DNA of 64,000 nucleotides from Microbacterium testaceum (GTDB lineage Bacteria; Actinomycetota; Actinomycetes; Actinomycetales; Microbacteriaceae): assembly GCF_006539145.1 (NCBI RefSeq), contig NZ_BJML01000001.1, forward strand, positions 744,001-808,000, written 5' to 3'. The position numbers were made by a program, and so were the translations under genes. Shown in pieces: positions 26,261 through 38,677 of this stretch (positions within the stretch are counted from its first letter, which is position 1; each line of letters starts with the position of its first letter). The notes beneath the pieces are model-generated. The model made no database searches. It saw only the letters and a list, made by a program, of their open reading frames with translations, and had not been told where the DNA came from.

Positions 26261-26881
26261 ATGGCACTGACCCCCGATGACGTCGTCACCAAGCAGTTCC
26301 AGCACGTGCGCTTCAAGGAGGGCTTCGACCCCGACGAGGTCGACGACTTCCTCGACGAGATCGTCGTCGAGTGGCGCAAGACGATCGCCGAGAACGAAGA
26401 GCTGAAGACCAAGCTCGCGGCCTACGAGTCCGGCGAGGCCTCCCCGTCCGCAGGCAGCGCCCCCGTCGAAGCCCCCAAGGTCGAAGAGCCGGTCGTCGCC
26501 GAGACTCCTGCTGCCGCTCCCGTCGCCTCCGCGCCGACGAACGACGTCGAGCCCGCCGCCCAGAGCGCCGGCATCATCGAGTTGGCCCAGCGTCTTCACG
26601 ACGAGCACGTCGCCGAGGGTAAGGCCCAGCGCGACCAGCTGATCGGCGAGGCCCAGGCCCAGGCCGCGTCCATCGTCGCCGAGGCCGAGCAGAAGGGCCG
26701 CGAAGAGCGCGCCCGTCTCGAGAAGGAGCGCACGACGCTCGAGGGTCGCATCACCGAGCTGCGCAACTTCGAGCGCGACTACCGCTCGCAGCTGCGCTCG
26801 TACATCGAGGGTCAGCTCCGCGACCTCGACACCACCGCGACGTCCTCGGGCTCGACGCCGGTGTCGGCGATCGGTCTGTAG
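26261..26881 (+). CDS. divIVA: Polar growth protein DivIVA (Wag31)
   Basis: A 206-residue coiled-coil scaffold that marks cell poles and directs apical wall growth in actinobacteria. The N-terminal membrane-binding domain has LTPDDVVTKQFQHVRFKEGFDPDEVDDFLDE split around the conserved bend. A first coiled coil, an Ala/Pro-rich linker (about 55-100) and a long second coiled coil (about 105-195) follow. AAAGAGG precedes the ATG. In mycobacteria the homologue is phosphorylated by PknA; no kinase site is assigned here. Confidence 0.95.
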   Translation: MALTPDDVVTKQFQHVRFKEGFDPDEVDDFLDEIVVEWRKTIAENEELKTKLAAYESGEASPSAGSAPVEAPKVEEPVVAETPAAAPVASAPTNDVEPAAQSAGIIELAQRLHDEHVAEGKAQRDQLIGEAQAQAASIVAEAEQKGREERARLEKERTTLEGRITELRNFERDYRSQLRSYIEGQLRDLDTTATSSGSTPVSAIGL

Positions 26882-26890
26882 GCCGACTCT

Positions 26891-27475
26891 TTGCGCAGTC
26901 GACCTCCTCTGCGTTCGGCGGCGGCCGGCATCACCATCGCGGTTCTCGCGGTGCTGGTGCTGGCCGCCGACCAATTTGCGAAGAACGCCGCGATCGCCGC
27001 TCTCCCCTCGGAGCGCGTGGTCCCGATCCTCGGTGACTTCCTGCAGTTCTACCTCGTCCGCAACCCCGGTGCGGCGTTCTCTCTCGGCGAGGGCGTCACG
27101 TGGGTGTTCACCATCGCTCTCGCGGTGGTCGCCTGCGTGATCGTCTATCTCGGTGCACGCCGGGTACGGTCCCGCCTCTGGGCGGTCGCGCTGGGTCTGC
27201 TCCTCGGCGGGGTGCTCGGCAACCTCACCGACCGCCTGGTGCGAGAGCCCGGCTTCCCCGTCGGACACGTCGTCGATTTCATCTCGACGCCCTGGATGAT
27301 GCCGGCGATCTACAACGTCGCCGATATGTTCATCGTCACGATGATGATCTCGGTGGCGGTCCTCGTGCTCTTCGGGCTCAAACTCGATGGCACCCGCGAG
27401 ACCAAGGCCTCACGTGCAGCGGCGGATGCCGCCGAGGGCGAGGTCGAGGCTCCCGTCGACCCGGGCGCTCGCTGA
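26891..27475 (+). CDS. lspA: Lipoprotein signal peptidase LspA
   Basis: A 194-residue aspartic membrane protease that cleaves prolipoprotein signal peptides. Four membrane helices are visible, with DQFAKN in the first, NPGAAFSL near residue 57, and the catalytic aspartates in GNLTDRL and YNVADMF. The assigned start is a TTG at 26891, 9 bases after divIVA, with no good ATG or GTG nearby; the exact start is uncertain. Substrates in this window include the CtaC lipoprotein. The C-terminal tail is hydrophilic. Confidence 0.93.
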   Translation: MRSRPPLRSAAAGITIAVLAVLVLAADQFAKNAAIAALPSERVVPILGDFLQFYLVRNPGAAFSLGEGVTWVFTIALAVVACVIVYLGARRVRSRLWAVALGLLLGGVLGNLTDRLVREPGFPVGHVVDFISTPWMMPAIYNVADMFIVTMMISVAVLVLFGLKLDGTRETKASRAAADAAEGEVEAPVDPGAR

Positions 27476-27476
27476 C

Positions 27477-28400
27477 ATGGAGTCGCGGAGCCTGCCCGTC
27501 CCCGACGGGCTCGACGGGACGCGCATCGACCAGGGCCTGGCCAAGATGCTGGGCTTCTCGCGCACCTTCGCGGCCGAAGTGGCCGACGCCGGAGGGGTCA
27601 ACGTCGACGGCCGGGTGGCCGGTCGTTCCGACCGCTTGCGCGCCGGTACCTGGCTGAGCGTCGAGTGGGAGCCCAAACGCGATCCCGAGATCGTGCCGGT
27701 CGAGGTCCCCGACCTCGGGATCGTGCACGACGACGACGACATCGTGGTCGTCGACAAGCCCGCGGGCGTCGCGGCTCACCCGTCGGTCGGGTGGGACGGA
27801 CCGACCGTGCTCGGGGCCCTCGCCGCGGCGGGGTTCCGGATCGCCACCAGCGGCCCGGCCGAGCGGCGTGGTGTCGTGCATCGCCTCGACGCGGGCACGA
27901 GCGGCCTCATGGTGGTCGCCAAGACCGAGCGCGCCTACACGCTGCTCAAGAGTGCGTTCAAAGAGCGCGAGGTCGACAAGATCTACCATGCGGTCGTGCA
28001 GGGGCACCCCGATCCGCTCTCCGGCACGATCGACGCGCCGATCGGTCGGCATCCGCATCACTCGTGGAAGTTCGCGGTGACGCCGGACGGCAAGGACTCG
28101 GTGACGCACTACGAGACGCTCGAGGCGTTCCCGCGCGCCTCGCTGCTCGAGATCCATCTCGAGACCGGGCGCACGCACCAGATCCGCGTGCACATGGCGG
28201 CCCACCGCCATCCGTGCGCCGGCGATCCTCTGTATGGTGCCGACCCCACGCTGTCGGCCCGCCTGGGACTCACGCGCCAGTGGCTGCACGCGCATCGGCT
28301 CGCCTTCACGCACCCCGGCTCGGGGGAGTGGGTGGAGTTCCAGTCCCCGTACCCCGCCGATCTTGCGCATGCCCTCGAGCTGCTCGGCGACGGGGTCTGA
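27477..28400 (+). CDS. RluA-family 23S rRNA pseudouridine synthase
   Basis: A 307-residue enzyme converting uridine to pseudouridine in 23S rRNA. An N-terminal S4 RNA-binding domain (about residues 15-75) precedes the catalytic domain with the Asp motif [13 protein letters not shown] near residue 138 and the C-terminal [12 protein letters not shown] near residue 227. This architecture matches RluD, but exact target uridines cannot be read. It starts one base after the lspA stop; this lspA-rlu-dnaE order also occurs in M. tuberculosis. Confidence 0.93.
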   Translation: MESRSLPVPDGLDGTRIDQGLAKMLGFSRTFAAEVADAGGVNVDGRVAGRSDRLRAGTWLSVEWEPKRDPEIVPVEVPDLGIVHDDDDIVVVDKPAGVAAHPSVGWDGPTVLGALAAAGFRIATSGPAERRGVVHRLDAGTSGLMVVAKTERAYTLLKSAFKEREVDKIYHAVVQGHPDPLSGTIDAPIGRHPHHSWKFAVTPDGKDSVTHYETLEAFPRASLLEIHLETGRTHQIRVHMAAHRHPCAGDPLYGADPTLSARLGLTRQWLHAHRLAFTHPGSGEWVEFQSPYPADLAHALELLGDGV

Positions 28401-28530
28401 CAGAACGATCGACATGCGTCCGGGCGCAGACCAATGCGCCGGATGCCGGGACCCCGGCGACGCGCCCGGGGGAGCGTGTCGAACTGAGCGCCGGCTGCGA
28501 ACTTCCGTGGTCGATGTCGGGGGCCGAACG

Positions 28531-28536
28531 TAGACT
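28531..28536 (+). promoter_or_regulatory. Leaderless-type -10 box of dnaE
   Basis: TAGACT 6 bases before the GTG at 28543. Confidence 0.6.
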
Positions 28537-28542
28537 CGACCC

Positions 28543-32055
<3,513 letters not shown>

Positions 32056-32060
32056 ACGAC

Positions 32061-32098
32061 GCACCTCCGCATCGAGGTGCAACCCCAGCGAACGCTGG
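32061..32098 (+). terminator. Tandem small hairpins after dnaE
   Basis: GCACCTC/GAGGTGC (7 base pairs) followed by CCAGCG/CGCTGG (6 base pairs), with no T-run. It is a weak candidate for transcription termination. Confidence 0.3.
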
Positions 32099-32110
32099 AG
32101 ACCCCCTGGT

Positions 32111-32116
32111 TAGGAT
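32111..32116 (+). promoter_or_regulatory. -10 box of the membrane protein gene at 32151
   Basis: TAGGAT about 35 bases before the GTG. The leader contains a GAAAGGA ribosome site. Confidence 0.45.
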
Positions 32117-32150
32117 GACCGGGCGCTTGCCGCCCTCCGAAAGGACCACC

Positions 32151-33422
32151 GTGACCGATCCGACCCCCCACGACGGCTTCACACCCCGCGACCCCGACCG
32201 ACTCGACGGCGCCCCTTCCGACCCGCGCGCGCCCTATGAGCCGACCGGCGCCCGCCGCAAGGGCTCCGACGGCGCCGACGCGACCGACCTCGCGGGTCAT
32301 GACACCGGTGCTCTCGACGCCGCATCCCGCGGGGCGTTCCTTCCTGCCGCCGCCCACGCGAACGCTCACGCCGGCGGTCATCCGCACATCGACGCAGACG
32401 CCGACCGCCCGAACTACGGCGTCGGCCCGTTCTCCGTTCGCGAGGTCTCGCTTCTCGGTATCTGGGTGGTGGCGTTCTTCGTCTCGTTCTTCCGCACCAA
32501 CATCCTCGAGTCGGGGTCCGGCGTCCTCGTCGGCGGTGCCAACGTCTGGCTCTCGGGCCTGTGGTGGATCCCCGCCATCGCCCTTCCCACCGTCGCCGTC
32601 GGCCTCATCGTGCTCCGGCGCCTTTCTCCCCAGGGAATCCGCCGCGTCGGTTCGCTCGGCATCGACCAGTTCTCCTCCGTCGCGTTCACGGTTGCGGCCC
32701 TGGTGTGGGTCGCGTGGGTATGGGATGCTGTCGCGGTCTTCGACTCGAACGGGGTCTGGACGCGCTCCTGGGTCATCTGGGTCGAGGCCGTGCTGCTGCT
32801 CGCAGGCGTCGTTCTCACGGTGTTCGCGCCGTTCATCCCGCCCTTCTCCGCCGACTTCCGCGGTCGAGAAGAGATTCCCGCTCACCGCACCGCGCGTCCG
32901 ATCCGTCCGGTGGTGGTGCGGCCTCGTACGCCGCGCACCCCCAAGGCCCCGACGGCCGCGCAGGCGTCGATCCCCACGGCGGCCACCCCGTCGGGCGCTG
33001 AGGTCGGGGCAGAGGTCCCCGCCCCGGGGAGCTACACCGGCTCGACCGATCTCGCGCACGACGCCGCACCGGCGACAAGTGTTCTCCCGGCCCACGCCGA
33101 TGAGAACGACACCGACGTGTTCGCTCCGCTTCGTGCCGACGACGACGATCGCGACGACCACTCGCGGTGGGTCGCCCCGGTCGGTGACGAGCCGACGGCG
33201 GAGCAGCGCTCCGCTCACGACGACCACCCGCACGCGCAAGCGTTCTGGGCTCTCGCTCCGGAGCAGCGCGAGATCGTCGACGACTACGGCTCACCGATCT
33301 TCCACATCGGTCCCACGGCATGGGCGCTCGTGATCGAGGACCGCGGCGAGACCTTCGTCGTCCGCCACGACGACGGTCGTATCGGGTACCTGCACGACGT
33401 CTCGGGCGTCACGCGCGGCTGA
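32151..33422 (+). CDS. Unrecognised four-helix membrane protein with long acidic tails
   Basis: I do not recognise this 423-residue protein. The first ~90 residues are hydrophilic, rich in Asp, Pro, Ala and His (AHANAHAGGHPHIDAD). Four hydrophobic segments follow (about residues 100-245): SLLGIWVVAFFVSFF, WIPAIALPTVAVGLIVL, SVAFTVAALVWVAWVWDAVAVF and WVIWVEAVLLLAGVVLTVFAPFIPP. The long C-terminal region is charged and low-complexity, ending in an ordered-looking segment with YGSPIFHIGPTAWALVIEDRG and RHDDGRIGYLHDV. Composition matches neighbours, so recent transfer is not indicated. GAAAGGA sits 8 bases before the GTG. Likely a lineage-specific envelope protein. Confidence 0.8.
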   Translation: MTDPTPHDGFTPRDPDRLDGAPSDPRAPYEPTGARRKGSDGADATDLAGHDTGALDAASRGAFLPAAAHANAHAGGHPHIDADADRPNYGVGPFSVREVSLLGIWVVAFFVSFFRTNILESGSGVLVGGANVWLSGLWWIPAIALPTVAVGLIVLRRLSPQGIRRVGSLGIDQFSSVAFTVAALVWVAWVWDAVAVFDSNGVWTRSWVIWVEAVLLLAGVVLTVFAPFIPPFSADFRGREEIPAHRTARPIRPVVVRPRTPRTPKAPTAAQASIPTAATPSGAEVGAEVPAPGSYTGSTDLAHDAAPATSVLPAHADENDTDVFAPLRADDDDRDDHSRWVAPVGDEPTAEQRSAHDDHPHAQAFWALAPEQREIVDDYGSPIFHIGPTAWALVIEDRGETFVVRHDDGRIGYLHDVSGVTRG

Positions 33423-33431
33423 GCGGAGCCT

Positions 33432-33463
33432 GCGAGCCGCCCGCCTCGCGCGAGGCGGCTCGC
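33432..33463 (+). terminator. Hairpin after the membrane protein gene
   Basis: A 10-base-pair stem (33432-33441 with 33454-33463) around a 12-base loop that can itself pair. No T-run. Confidence 0.55.
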
Positions 33464-33472
33464 GGGCGCCGG

Positions 33473-33478
33473 TAGCCT
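33473..33478 (+). promoter_or_regulatory. Leaderless-type -10 box of hisD
   Basis: TAGCCT 7 bases before the ATG at 33486. Confidence 0.5.
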
Positions 33479-33485
33479 GGGATAC

Positions 33486-34787
33486 ATGCTTCGCACGATC
33501 GATCTCCGCGGCCGCGTGCTCTCGCCGGCCGAGCTTCTCGCCGTCGTCCCGCGCGCCGACGCCGCGCGCGACGAGGCCCTCGCCACCGCCGCTCGGCTCG
33601 TCGACGACGTCGCGCGGCGCGGTGAAGAAGCACTCCGCGAGCAGGCTGCGCGTTTCGACCGGGTCAGCGATCACGCCCTGCGTGTGCCCGCCGACCACCT
33701 CGACGAGGCCCTGCGCGATCTCGATCCCGGCATCCGTGCCGCTCTCGACGAGGCGATCGTGCGCGTGCGCGCAGCTTCCGCGGCGCAGGTGCCCGCCCCC
33801 GTCGTCACCCAGCTCGGCGCGGGAGCCCGCGTCACGCAGCGCTGGCAACCGGTGCGCCGTGTGGGCCTCTACGTTCCGGGCGGCAAGGCCGTCTACCCCT
33901 CCAGCGTCGTCATGAACGTCGTGCCCGCTCAGGTGGCCGGAGTGCGCGAGGTCGCCCTCGCCTCCCCGCCACAGGCGGCGTTCGGCGGTCGCGTCCACCC
34001 CGTCATCCTCGCCGCGGCGAAGTTGCTGGGCGTCACCGAGGTCTACGCCATGGGCGGCGCCGGGGCCATCGGCGCCTTCGCGTACGGCGTCGGCGAAATC
34101 GGGCTCGACCCGGTCGACGTCGTGACCGGACCCGGCAACAATTTCGTCGCCTCGGCCAAGCGCGCCGTCGCGGGTCGGGTGGGCACCGACTCCGAAGCCG
34201 GAGCGACCGAGATCCTCGTCGTCGCCGACGACAGCGCGATCCCCGCCCTCATCGCCGCTGACCTGGTCAGCCAGGCCGAGCACGACGAACAGGCTTCCGC
34301 GGTGCTGGTCACCGCTTCCGCCGACCTGGCCGAGGCTGTCCGCGCTGCCCTCCCCGAGCGTGTCGCCGCGACGCGCCACACGGAGCGCGTCACGGCGGCG
34401 TTCCATGGTCCGCAGTCGGCCGTCGTGCTGGTAGACGACCTCGCGCAGGCCACCGCGTTCAGCAACGCCTACGCACCCGAGCACCTCGAGCTGCACCTCT
34501 CCGACCCGCGTCCGGAGGATTTCGTGAATGCGGGTGCCGTGTTCGTCGGCCCTTACACCCCGGTCAGCCTCGGCGACTACCTGGCGGGCAGCAACCACGT
34601 GCTGCCGACCGGGGGACAGGCGCGCTACGGCTCCGGACTGTCGGCGGCGACGTTCCTGCGCCCCCAGCAGGTCGTCGAGTACGACCGCGATGCGCTCGCG
34701 CGTGTGCGCGATGCCATCGTGACCCTCGCTGACGCGGAGGCGCTGCCCGCGCACGGTGAGGCCGTTACCGCCCGTTTCGACGCGTAG
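33486..34787 (+). CDS. hisD: Histidinol dehydrogenase HisD
   Basis: The zinc- and NAD-dependent enzyme that performs the last two oxidations of histidine synthesis; 433 residues. Signature segments are VGLYVPGGKAVYPSSVVMN near residue 125, VTGPGNNFVASAKR near residue 213, EAGATEILVVADD, the zinc and catalytic region LVSQAEHDEQASAVL near residue 260, and SNHVLPTGGQARYGSGLS near residue 368. No other his gene lies next to it in this window, so it is split from any remaining his operon downstream of this locus. Confidence 0.95.
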   Translation: MLRTIDLRGRVLSPAELLAVVPRADAARDEALATAARLVDDVARRGEEALREQAARFDRVSDHALRVPADHLDEALRDLDPGIRAALDEAIVRVRAASAAQVPAPVVTQLGAGARVTQRWQPVRRVGLYVPGGKAVYPSSVVMNVVPAQVAGVREVALASPPQAAFGGRVHPVILAAAKLLGVTEVYAMGGAGAIGAFAYGVGEIGLDPVDVVTGPGNNFVASAKRAVAGRVGTDSEAGATEILVVADDSAIPALIAADLVSQAEHDEQASAVLVTASADLAEAVRAALPERVAATRHTERVTAAFHGPQSAVVLVDDLAQATAFSNAYAPEHLELHLSDPRPEDFVNAGAVFVGPYTPVSLGDYLAGSNHVLPTGGQARYGSGLSAATFLRPQQVVEYDRDALARVRDAIVTLADAEALPAHGEAVTARFDA

Positions 34788-34790
34788 TCT
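34785..34790 (+). promoter_or_regulatory. -10 box of nrdR
   Basis: TAGTCT overlaps the hisD stop codon, 9 bases before the ATG at 34800. Confidence 0.4.
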
Positions 34791-34799
34791 GGCGGCGTC

Positions 34800-35291
34800 A
34801 TGCACTGCCCCTTCTGCCGCAACCCGGACTCCCGCGTCATCGATTCGCGCACGAGCGACGACGGTCTGAGCATCCGCCGGCGGCGCCAGTGTCCGAAATG
34901 CGGCGGGCGCTTCTCGACGGTCGAGACCGCGAGCTTGAACGTCATCAAGCGATCCGGCGTCGTGGAGCCGTTCAGTCGCGAGAAGGTCATGTCGGGCGTC
35001 CGCAAAGCCTGTCAGGGGCGACCGGTGACCGATGGCGACCTCGCGGTGCTCGCCCAGCAGGTGGAAGAGAACATCCGCCAGACCGGGTCCTCGCAGATCG
35101 AGGCGAACGAGATCGGCTTGTCGATCCTCGGCCCCCTTCGTGAGCTCGACGAGGTCGCCTACCTTCGCTTCGCGAGCGTCTACCAGGCCTTCGATTCGCT
35201 CGACGACTTCGACGCCGCTATCGCTCAGCTGCGCGCCGATCACGCCGAGCGGTCTGCGGGACGGATCGGCGAAGGCGACACGGTCCAGTAA
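34800..35291 (+). CDS. nrdR: Transcriptional repressor NrdR
   Basis: A 163-residue regulator of ribonucleotide reductase genes. The N-terminal zinc ribbon has the cysteine pairs C3-P-F-C6 and C31-P-K-C34, with the [17 protein letters not shown] segment. An ATP-cone domain follows (about residues 46-140) that senses ATP/dATP. It acts by binding NrdR boxes ahead of nrd genes; none are in this window. It lies 12 bases after hisD. Confidence 0.96.
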   Translation: MHCPFCRNPDSRVIDSRTSDDGLSIRRRRQCPKCGGRFSTVETASLNVIKRSGVVEPFSREKVMSGVRKACQGRPVTDGDLAVLAQQVEENIRQTGSSQIEANEIGLSILGPLRELDEVAYLRFASVYQAFDSLDDFDAAIAQLRADHAERSAGRIGEGDTVQ

Positions 35292-35294
35292 TCT
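35289..35294 (+). promoter_or_regulatory. Leaderless-type -10 box of pyrD
   Basis: TAATCT overlaps the nrdR stop codon, 7 bases before the ATG at 35302. Confidence 0.5.
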
Positions 35295-35301
35295 GGCGGG
35301 G

Positions 35302-36327
35302 ATGTATCCCCTCCTCTTCCGCACGGTCCTGACCCGCTTCGACCCCGAGTTCGCGCATCACCTCGGCGCTCTCGTGATCCGTGTCGCGGGCGTGGAGCCG
35401 GTGGCATCCCTCGTGCGCCGCCTCACGGCACCCGGGCGCACGCAGAAGGTCCACGCGCTCGGTCTCGAATTCGACTCGCCGTTCGGCGTGGCCGCGGGTT
35501 TCGACAAGAACGTCACGATGGTCAGCGGTCTCGGCGCCCTCGGCTTCGGCCACGTCGAGGTCGGGACGGTCACCGCCCTTCCACAGCCGGGCAATCCCAA
35601 GCCCCGCCTGTTCCGTCTCGTCGCCGACCGGGCGGTCATCAACCGCATGGGGTTCAACAACGACGGAGCCGCCGCGGCCGCCGCGAGACTGCGACGTGTG
35701 CGTCGCTCGCGTCGGCGCCCGGTGATCGGCGTCAACATCGGAAAGAGTCGCGTGGTCGCCGTCGAGGACGCCACGACCGATTACGTCCGCAGTGCCCTGC
35801 TACTGGCCCCTCTCGCCGACTACCTCGTCGTCAACGTCTCCTCGCCCAACACGCCCGGTCTTCGCGGTCTGCAGGCGGTCGAGACGCTGCGTCCCCTGCT
35901 GACGGAGGTTCGGGATGCCGCGGGCGACACGCCCCTGCTCGTGAAGATCGCCCCGGATCTCGATGACCCCGAGGTGCAGGACATTGCGCGCCTTGCCGTC
36001 GATGCCGGGCTCGCGGGCATCATCGCAACGAACACCACGATCGCCCGGTCGCACCTGGCCACCAACGCAAAGGCGGTCGAGGCGATGGGGGCCGGCGGCC
36101 TGTCGGGTGCGCCGCTGAAAGCGCGAGCTCTGCAGGTGCTGCACCTCGTGCGCGACGTCGTGCCCGAGGAGTTCGTCGTGATCTCGGCCGGGGGAGTGGA
36201 GACAGCCGACGATGTGCGCGAGCGGCTCGCCGCGGGAGCCACGCTCGTACAGGGGTACACCGGTTTCCTCTACCGGGGCCCGCTGTGGGCCCGGCAGATC
36301 AACCGCGGTCTCGCGCGCGGCCGCTGA
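35302..36327 (+). CDS. pyrD: Dihydroorotate dehydrogenase (quinone), class 2
   Basis: A 341-residue FMN enzyme that oxidises dihydroorotate to orotate and passes electrons to membrane quinone. The N-terminal helix MYPLLFRTVLTRFDPEFAHH is the class 2 membrane/quinone-binding extension. FMN-barrel motifs include AAGFDKNVTMVSGLGALGFG near residue 71, RLFRLVADRAVINRMGFNN, and NVSSPNTPGLRGLQ near residue 178, whose Ser acts as catalytic base in class 2 enzymes. A GC-rich hairpin straddles its stop codon. Confidence 0.96.
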   Translation: MYPLLFRTVLTRFDPEFAHHLGALVIRVAGVEPVASLVRRLTAPGRTQKVHALGLEFDSPFGVAAGFDKNVTMVSGLGALGFGHVEVGTVTALPQPGNPKPRLFRLVADRAVINRMGFNNDGAAAAAARLRRVRRSRRRPVIGVNIGKSRVVAVEDATTDYVRSALLLAPLADYLVVNVSSPNTPGLRGLQAVETLRPLLTEVRDAAGDTPLLVKIAPDLDDPEVQDIARLAVDAGLAGIIATNTTIARSHLATNAKAVEAMGAGGLSGAPLKARALQVLHLVRDVVPEEFVVISAGGVETADDVRERLAAGATLVQGYTGFLYRGPLWARQINRGLARGR

Positions 36328-36342
36328 AAGCGGCGGCCGCGC
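36315..36342 (+). terminator. Hairpin over the pyrD stop codon
   Basis: A perfect 10-base-pair stem (36315-36324 with 36333-36342), loop TGAAAGCG, which contains the pyrD stop. The rest of the gap to 36541 shows no gene. Confidence 0.6.
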
Positions 36343-36540
36343 ATCGTGCAGCCGACCACGCGTGGGTCGCGCAGGTCACGGTGCCGCACGCGTCGGTTGC
36401 CCGCGCCGGGGCGTCGCCACGCCCGGTGGCGGCGATCTCGCGACGTCTGCCGCCCTGCGGCGCGCCTGGCGCCGTCCGAGTGTCCAGAGCAGCCCCCGCT
36501 CGCGGGTCGCGCGGCGCGTCGTGAGCACTCCACCGGGGTG

Positions 36541-36573
36541 AAAGAGAAGCGGCACGCCCGAAGGCGTGCCGCT
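36541..36573 (-). terminator. Intrinsic terminator of the DUF3043 gene
   Basis: On the minus strand an 11-base-pair stem with a TTCG tetraloop is followed by the pyrimidine run TCTCTTT. Confidence 0.85.
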
Positions 36574-36591
36574 CGATAACGTCGGAACCGG

Positions 36592-37164
36592 TCAGACGGG
36601 GTACTGCCCGCGCTTGACCTGTGCCTTGGGCAGGCGCATGAAGCGCATCTGCACGGTGCGCATGGCGGCGTACCAGCCCAGGCCCTTCTCGAGGCGGCTC
36701 TCGCCGAACTTCTCTTTCGCGGCGCGCTTGATGCGGATCGACGTGATGATCATGTCGCCGACGACGAAGAGGATGAAGATCCACAGCGCCACGAACGACC
36801 AGTACTGGAAGAACGAGACGGGAATCAGCGTCGCCACGATCACGAGGATCATGAAGGGCATGACGCCCTCGCCGAGGTGCCAGCCGGCGTCGACGAAATC
36901 GCGGGCGAAGCGACGCTGCGGGCCGCGGTCGCGGGCGGGCAGATACTTCTCTTCGCCGGCGGCCATGCCGATGCGCGCCTTCTCGCGTTGAGCGGCGAGC
37001 TCGGCGCGGGCGCGGGCCTTGGCCTCTTTGGTGTCGGGCACCAGCGGACGCTTACGAGCGGCCTCCTGCTCGGCGCGCGACGGGGTTGCACGCCCCTTGC
37101 CCGAACCGAGCTCCGTCGGCTCGACGGGGGTGTCGTTGGGGGCGGGGGCGGGGGACTTGGCCAC
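36592..37164 (-). CDS. DUF3043 membrane protein
   Basis: A 190-residue protein of the actinobacterial DUF3043 family. A charged, Lys/Arg/Ala-rich N-terminus (about 85 residues) precedes two membrane helices (VMPFMILVIVATLIPVSFF and FVALWIFILFVVGDMII). A basic tail with RLEKGLGWYAAMRTVQMRFMRLPKAQVKRG follows. Function is unknown; a similar gene lies near erpA and ctaC in M. tuberculosis. Start GTG at 37164 is chosen because GAGGT lies 6 bases upstream and the frame further upstream is antisense to the peptidase gene. Confidence 0.85.
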   Translation of the reverse strand: MAKSPAPAPNDTPVEPTELGSGKGRATPSRAEQEAARKRPLVPDTKEAKARARAELAAQREKARIGMAAGEEKYLPARDRGPQRRFARDFVDAGWHLGEGVMPFMILVIVATLIPVSFFQYWSFVALWIFILFVVGDMIITSIRIKRAAKEKFGESRLEKGLGWYAAMRTVQMRFMRLPKAQVKRGQYPV

Positions 37165-37197
37165 GGGAAACCTCGGTGCTTCGCTGATCGGGAGATT

Positions 37198-37203
37198 TAA
37201 GAT
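37198..37203 (+). promoter_or_regulatory. Leaderless-type -10 box of the M20 peptidase gene
   Basis: TAAGAT 7 bases before the ATG at 37211. Confidence 0.5.
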
Positions 37204-37210
37204 TACCCGC

Positions 37211-38605
37211 ATGACCCTCGACCTGTCCCGGCAGGACGCTGTGCAAAAAGCAGCGGACGCCGGCATCCCCTCCGCCCTCGCCGATCTCGGCTCCCTCGTG
37301 CGCATCCCGTCCATCGCGTGGCCGGCCTTCGACCAGTCCGCGCTCGTCAAGAGCGCGGATGCCGTGGCCGCCCTCCTCGAGGGCACCGGCGTCTTCGATT
37401 CGGTCGAGGTGAAGCGCGCCGCGATCCCCGGAACAGACGAGACCGGCCAGCCCGCCGTCCTCGCCACGCGCGCGGCCCGCAACGGGCGCCCGACCGTGCT
37501 GCTGTACGCGCACCACGACGTGCAGCCTCCCGGAGACGAGGCGCTCTGGGACTCCCCGCCCTTCGAGCCCACCGTCCGCGACGGGCGTCTCTACGGGCGC
37601 GGCGCCGCCGACGACAAGGCCGGCGTCATGGCCCACGTCGGGGCCATCCGGGCCGTCTCCGAGGTTCTCGGCGACGACCTCGACCTCGGCATCGCCGTCT
37701 TCATCGAGGGGGAGGAGGAGTACGGCTCCCGCTCGTTCGGGCAGTTCCTCGCCGACAACGCCGACGTGCTGCGCTCCGACGTCATCGTCGTGGCCGACTC
37801 CGGCAACTGGGACGAGCGCACTCCCGGTCTGACGGTCTCGCTGCGGGGCAACGCCCGATTCACCCTCACCGTCCGCACCCTCGAGCATGCCTCCCACTCC
37901 GGGATGATGGGCGGAGCGGTCCCGGATGCCATGCTCGCCACGGTCAAGCTGCTCGCCACCCTGTGGGACGACGACGGCGCGGTCGCCGTCGAGGGTCTCG
38001 CCGTGCGCGACGCCGAGACCCCCGCCTATGACGAGGCCACGCTCCGTGCCGAGTCGGGTCTCCTCGAGGGTGTGAGCCCGATCGGTCGCGACTCGATCCT
38101 CAGTCGTATCTGGAACAAGCCGTCCATCACGATCACCGGATGGGATGCCACCCCCGTCGAGGCGGCATCCAACACCCTCTCGCCGCAGACGAGCGTCGTC
38201 ATCAGTGCGCGCGTGGCTCCCGGTCAAGATGCCGAAGAGGCTTTCGCCGCGGTCGAGGCGCACCTTCGCGCTCACGCGCCGTTCGGTGCTCGGCTCGAGT
38301 TCAGCGACGTCGACTGCGGCGACTCGTTCCTCGTCGACACGAGCGGCTGGGCCGTGGAAGAGGCGCGCGCCTCGTTCGCGGACGGGTACGGGGTCGACTC
38401 GGTCGACGTCGGCATCGGCGGCTCGATCCCGTTCATCTCCGACCTCGTCCGCGAGTTCCCGGAGGCCCAGATCCTCGTGACTGGCGTGGAGGACCCGCAC
38501 GCCCGTGCCCACAGCCCCAACGAGTCCCTGCACCTCGAGACCTTCCGCAATGCGCTGGTCTCCGAGGCGCTGCTGTTGGCACGGCTGAACGCGCGCACGC
38601 ACTGA
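37211..38605 (+). CDS. M20-family dipeptidase / deacetylase
   Basis: A 464-residue di-zinc metallohydrolase of the M20/M25/M40 group. Metal and catalytic motifs are LLYAHHDVQPPGD near residue 100 (His and catalytic Asp), GRGAADDKAGVMAH near residue 131 (bridging Asp), the general-base pair in IEGEEEYGS near residue 165, and a C-terminal GIGGSIPFI. The dimerisation domain sits between. Proteins of this length and motif set are usually annotated as dipeptidases; the true substrate is not readable. It is divergent from the DUF3043 gene. Confidence 0.9.
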   Translation: MTLDLSRQDAVQKAADAGIPSALADLGSLVRIPSIAWPAFDQSALVKSADAVAALLEGTGVFDSVEVKRAAIPGTDETGQPAVLATRAARNGRPTVLLYAHHDVQPPGDEALWDSPPFEPTVRDGRLYGRGAADDKAGVMAHVGAIRAVSEVLGDDLDLGIAVFIEGEEEYGSRSFGQFLADNADVLRSDVIVVADSGNWDERTPGLTVSLRGNARFTLTVRTLEHASHSGMMGGAVPDAMLATVKLLATLWDDDGAVAVEGLAVRDAETPAYDEATLRAESGLLEGVSPIGRDSILSRIWNKPSITITGWDATPVEAASNTLSPQTSVVISARVAPGQDAEEAFAAVEAHLRAHAPFGARLEFSDVDCGDSFLVDTSGWAVEEARASFADGYGVDSVDVGIGGSIPFISDLVREFPEAQILVTGVEDPHARAHSPNESLHLETFRNALVSEALLLARLNARTH

Positions 38606-38631
38606 TCGAGGCCGCGGGGGCGGGACGGGCG

Positions 38632-38637
38632 TAGACT
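38632..38637 (+). promoter_or_regulatory. -10 box of erpA
   Basis: TAGACT about 40 bases before the ATG at 38678. Confidence 0.45.
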
Positions 38638-38677
38638 CGTTTCGTCCCCGCGACCGAACAACCCGAAGGGCATCGCC

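Noticed and set aside
28401..28542. Possible small gene between the pseudouridine synthase and dnaE
   Set aside because: The short frames here lack ribosome sites and family likeness; the region carries the dnaE promoter.
36343..36540. Possible small gene in the pyrD-DUF3043 gap
   Set aside because: Arg-rich frames on both strands with no start signal; GC-rich noise.
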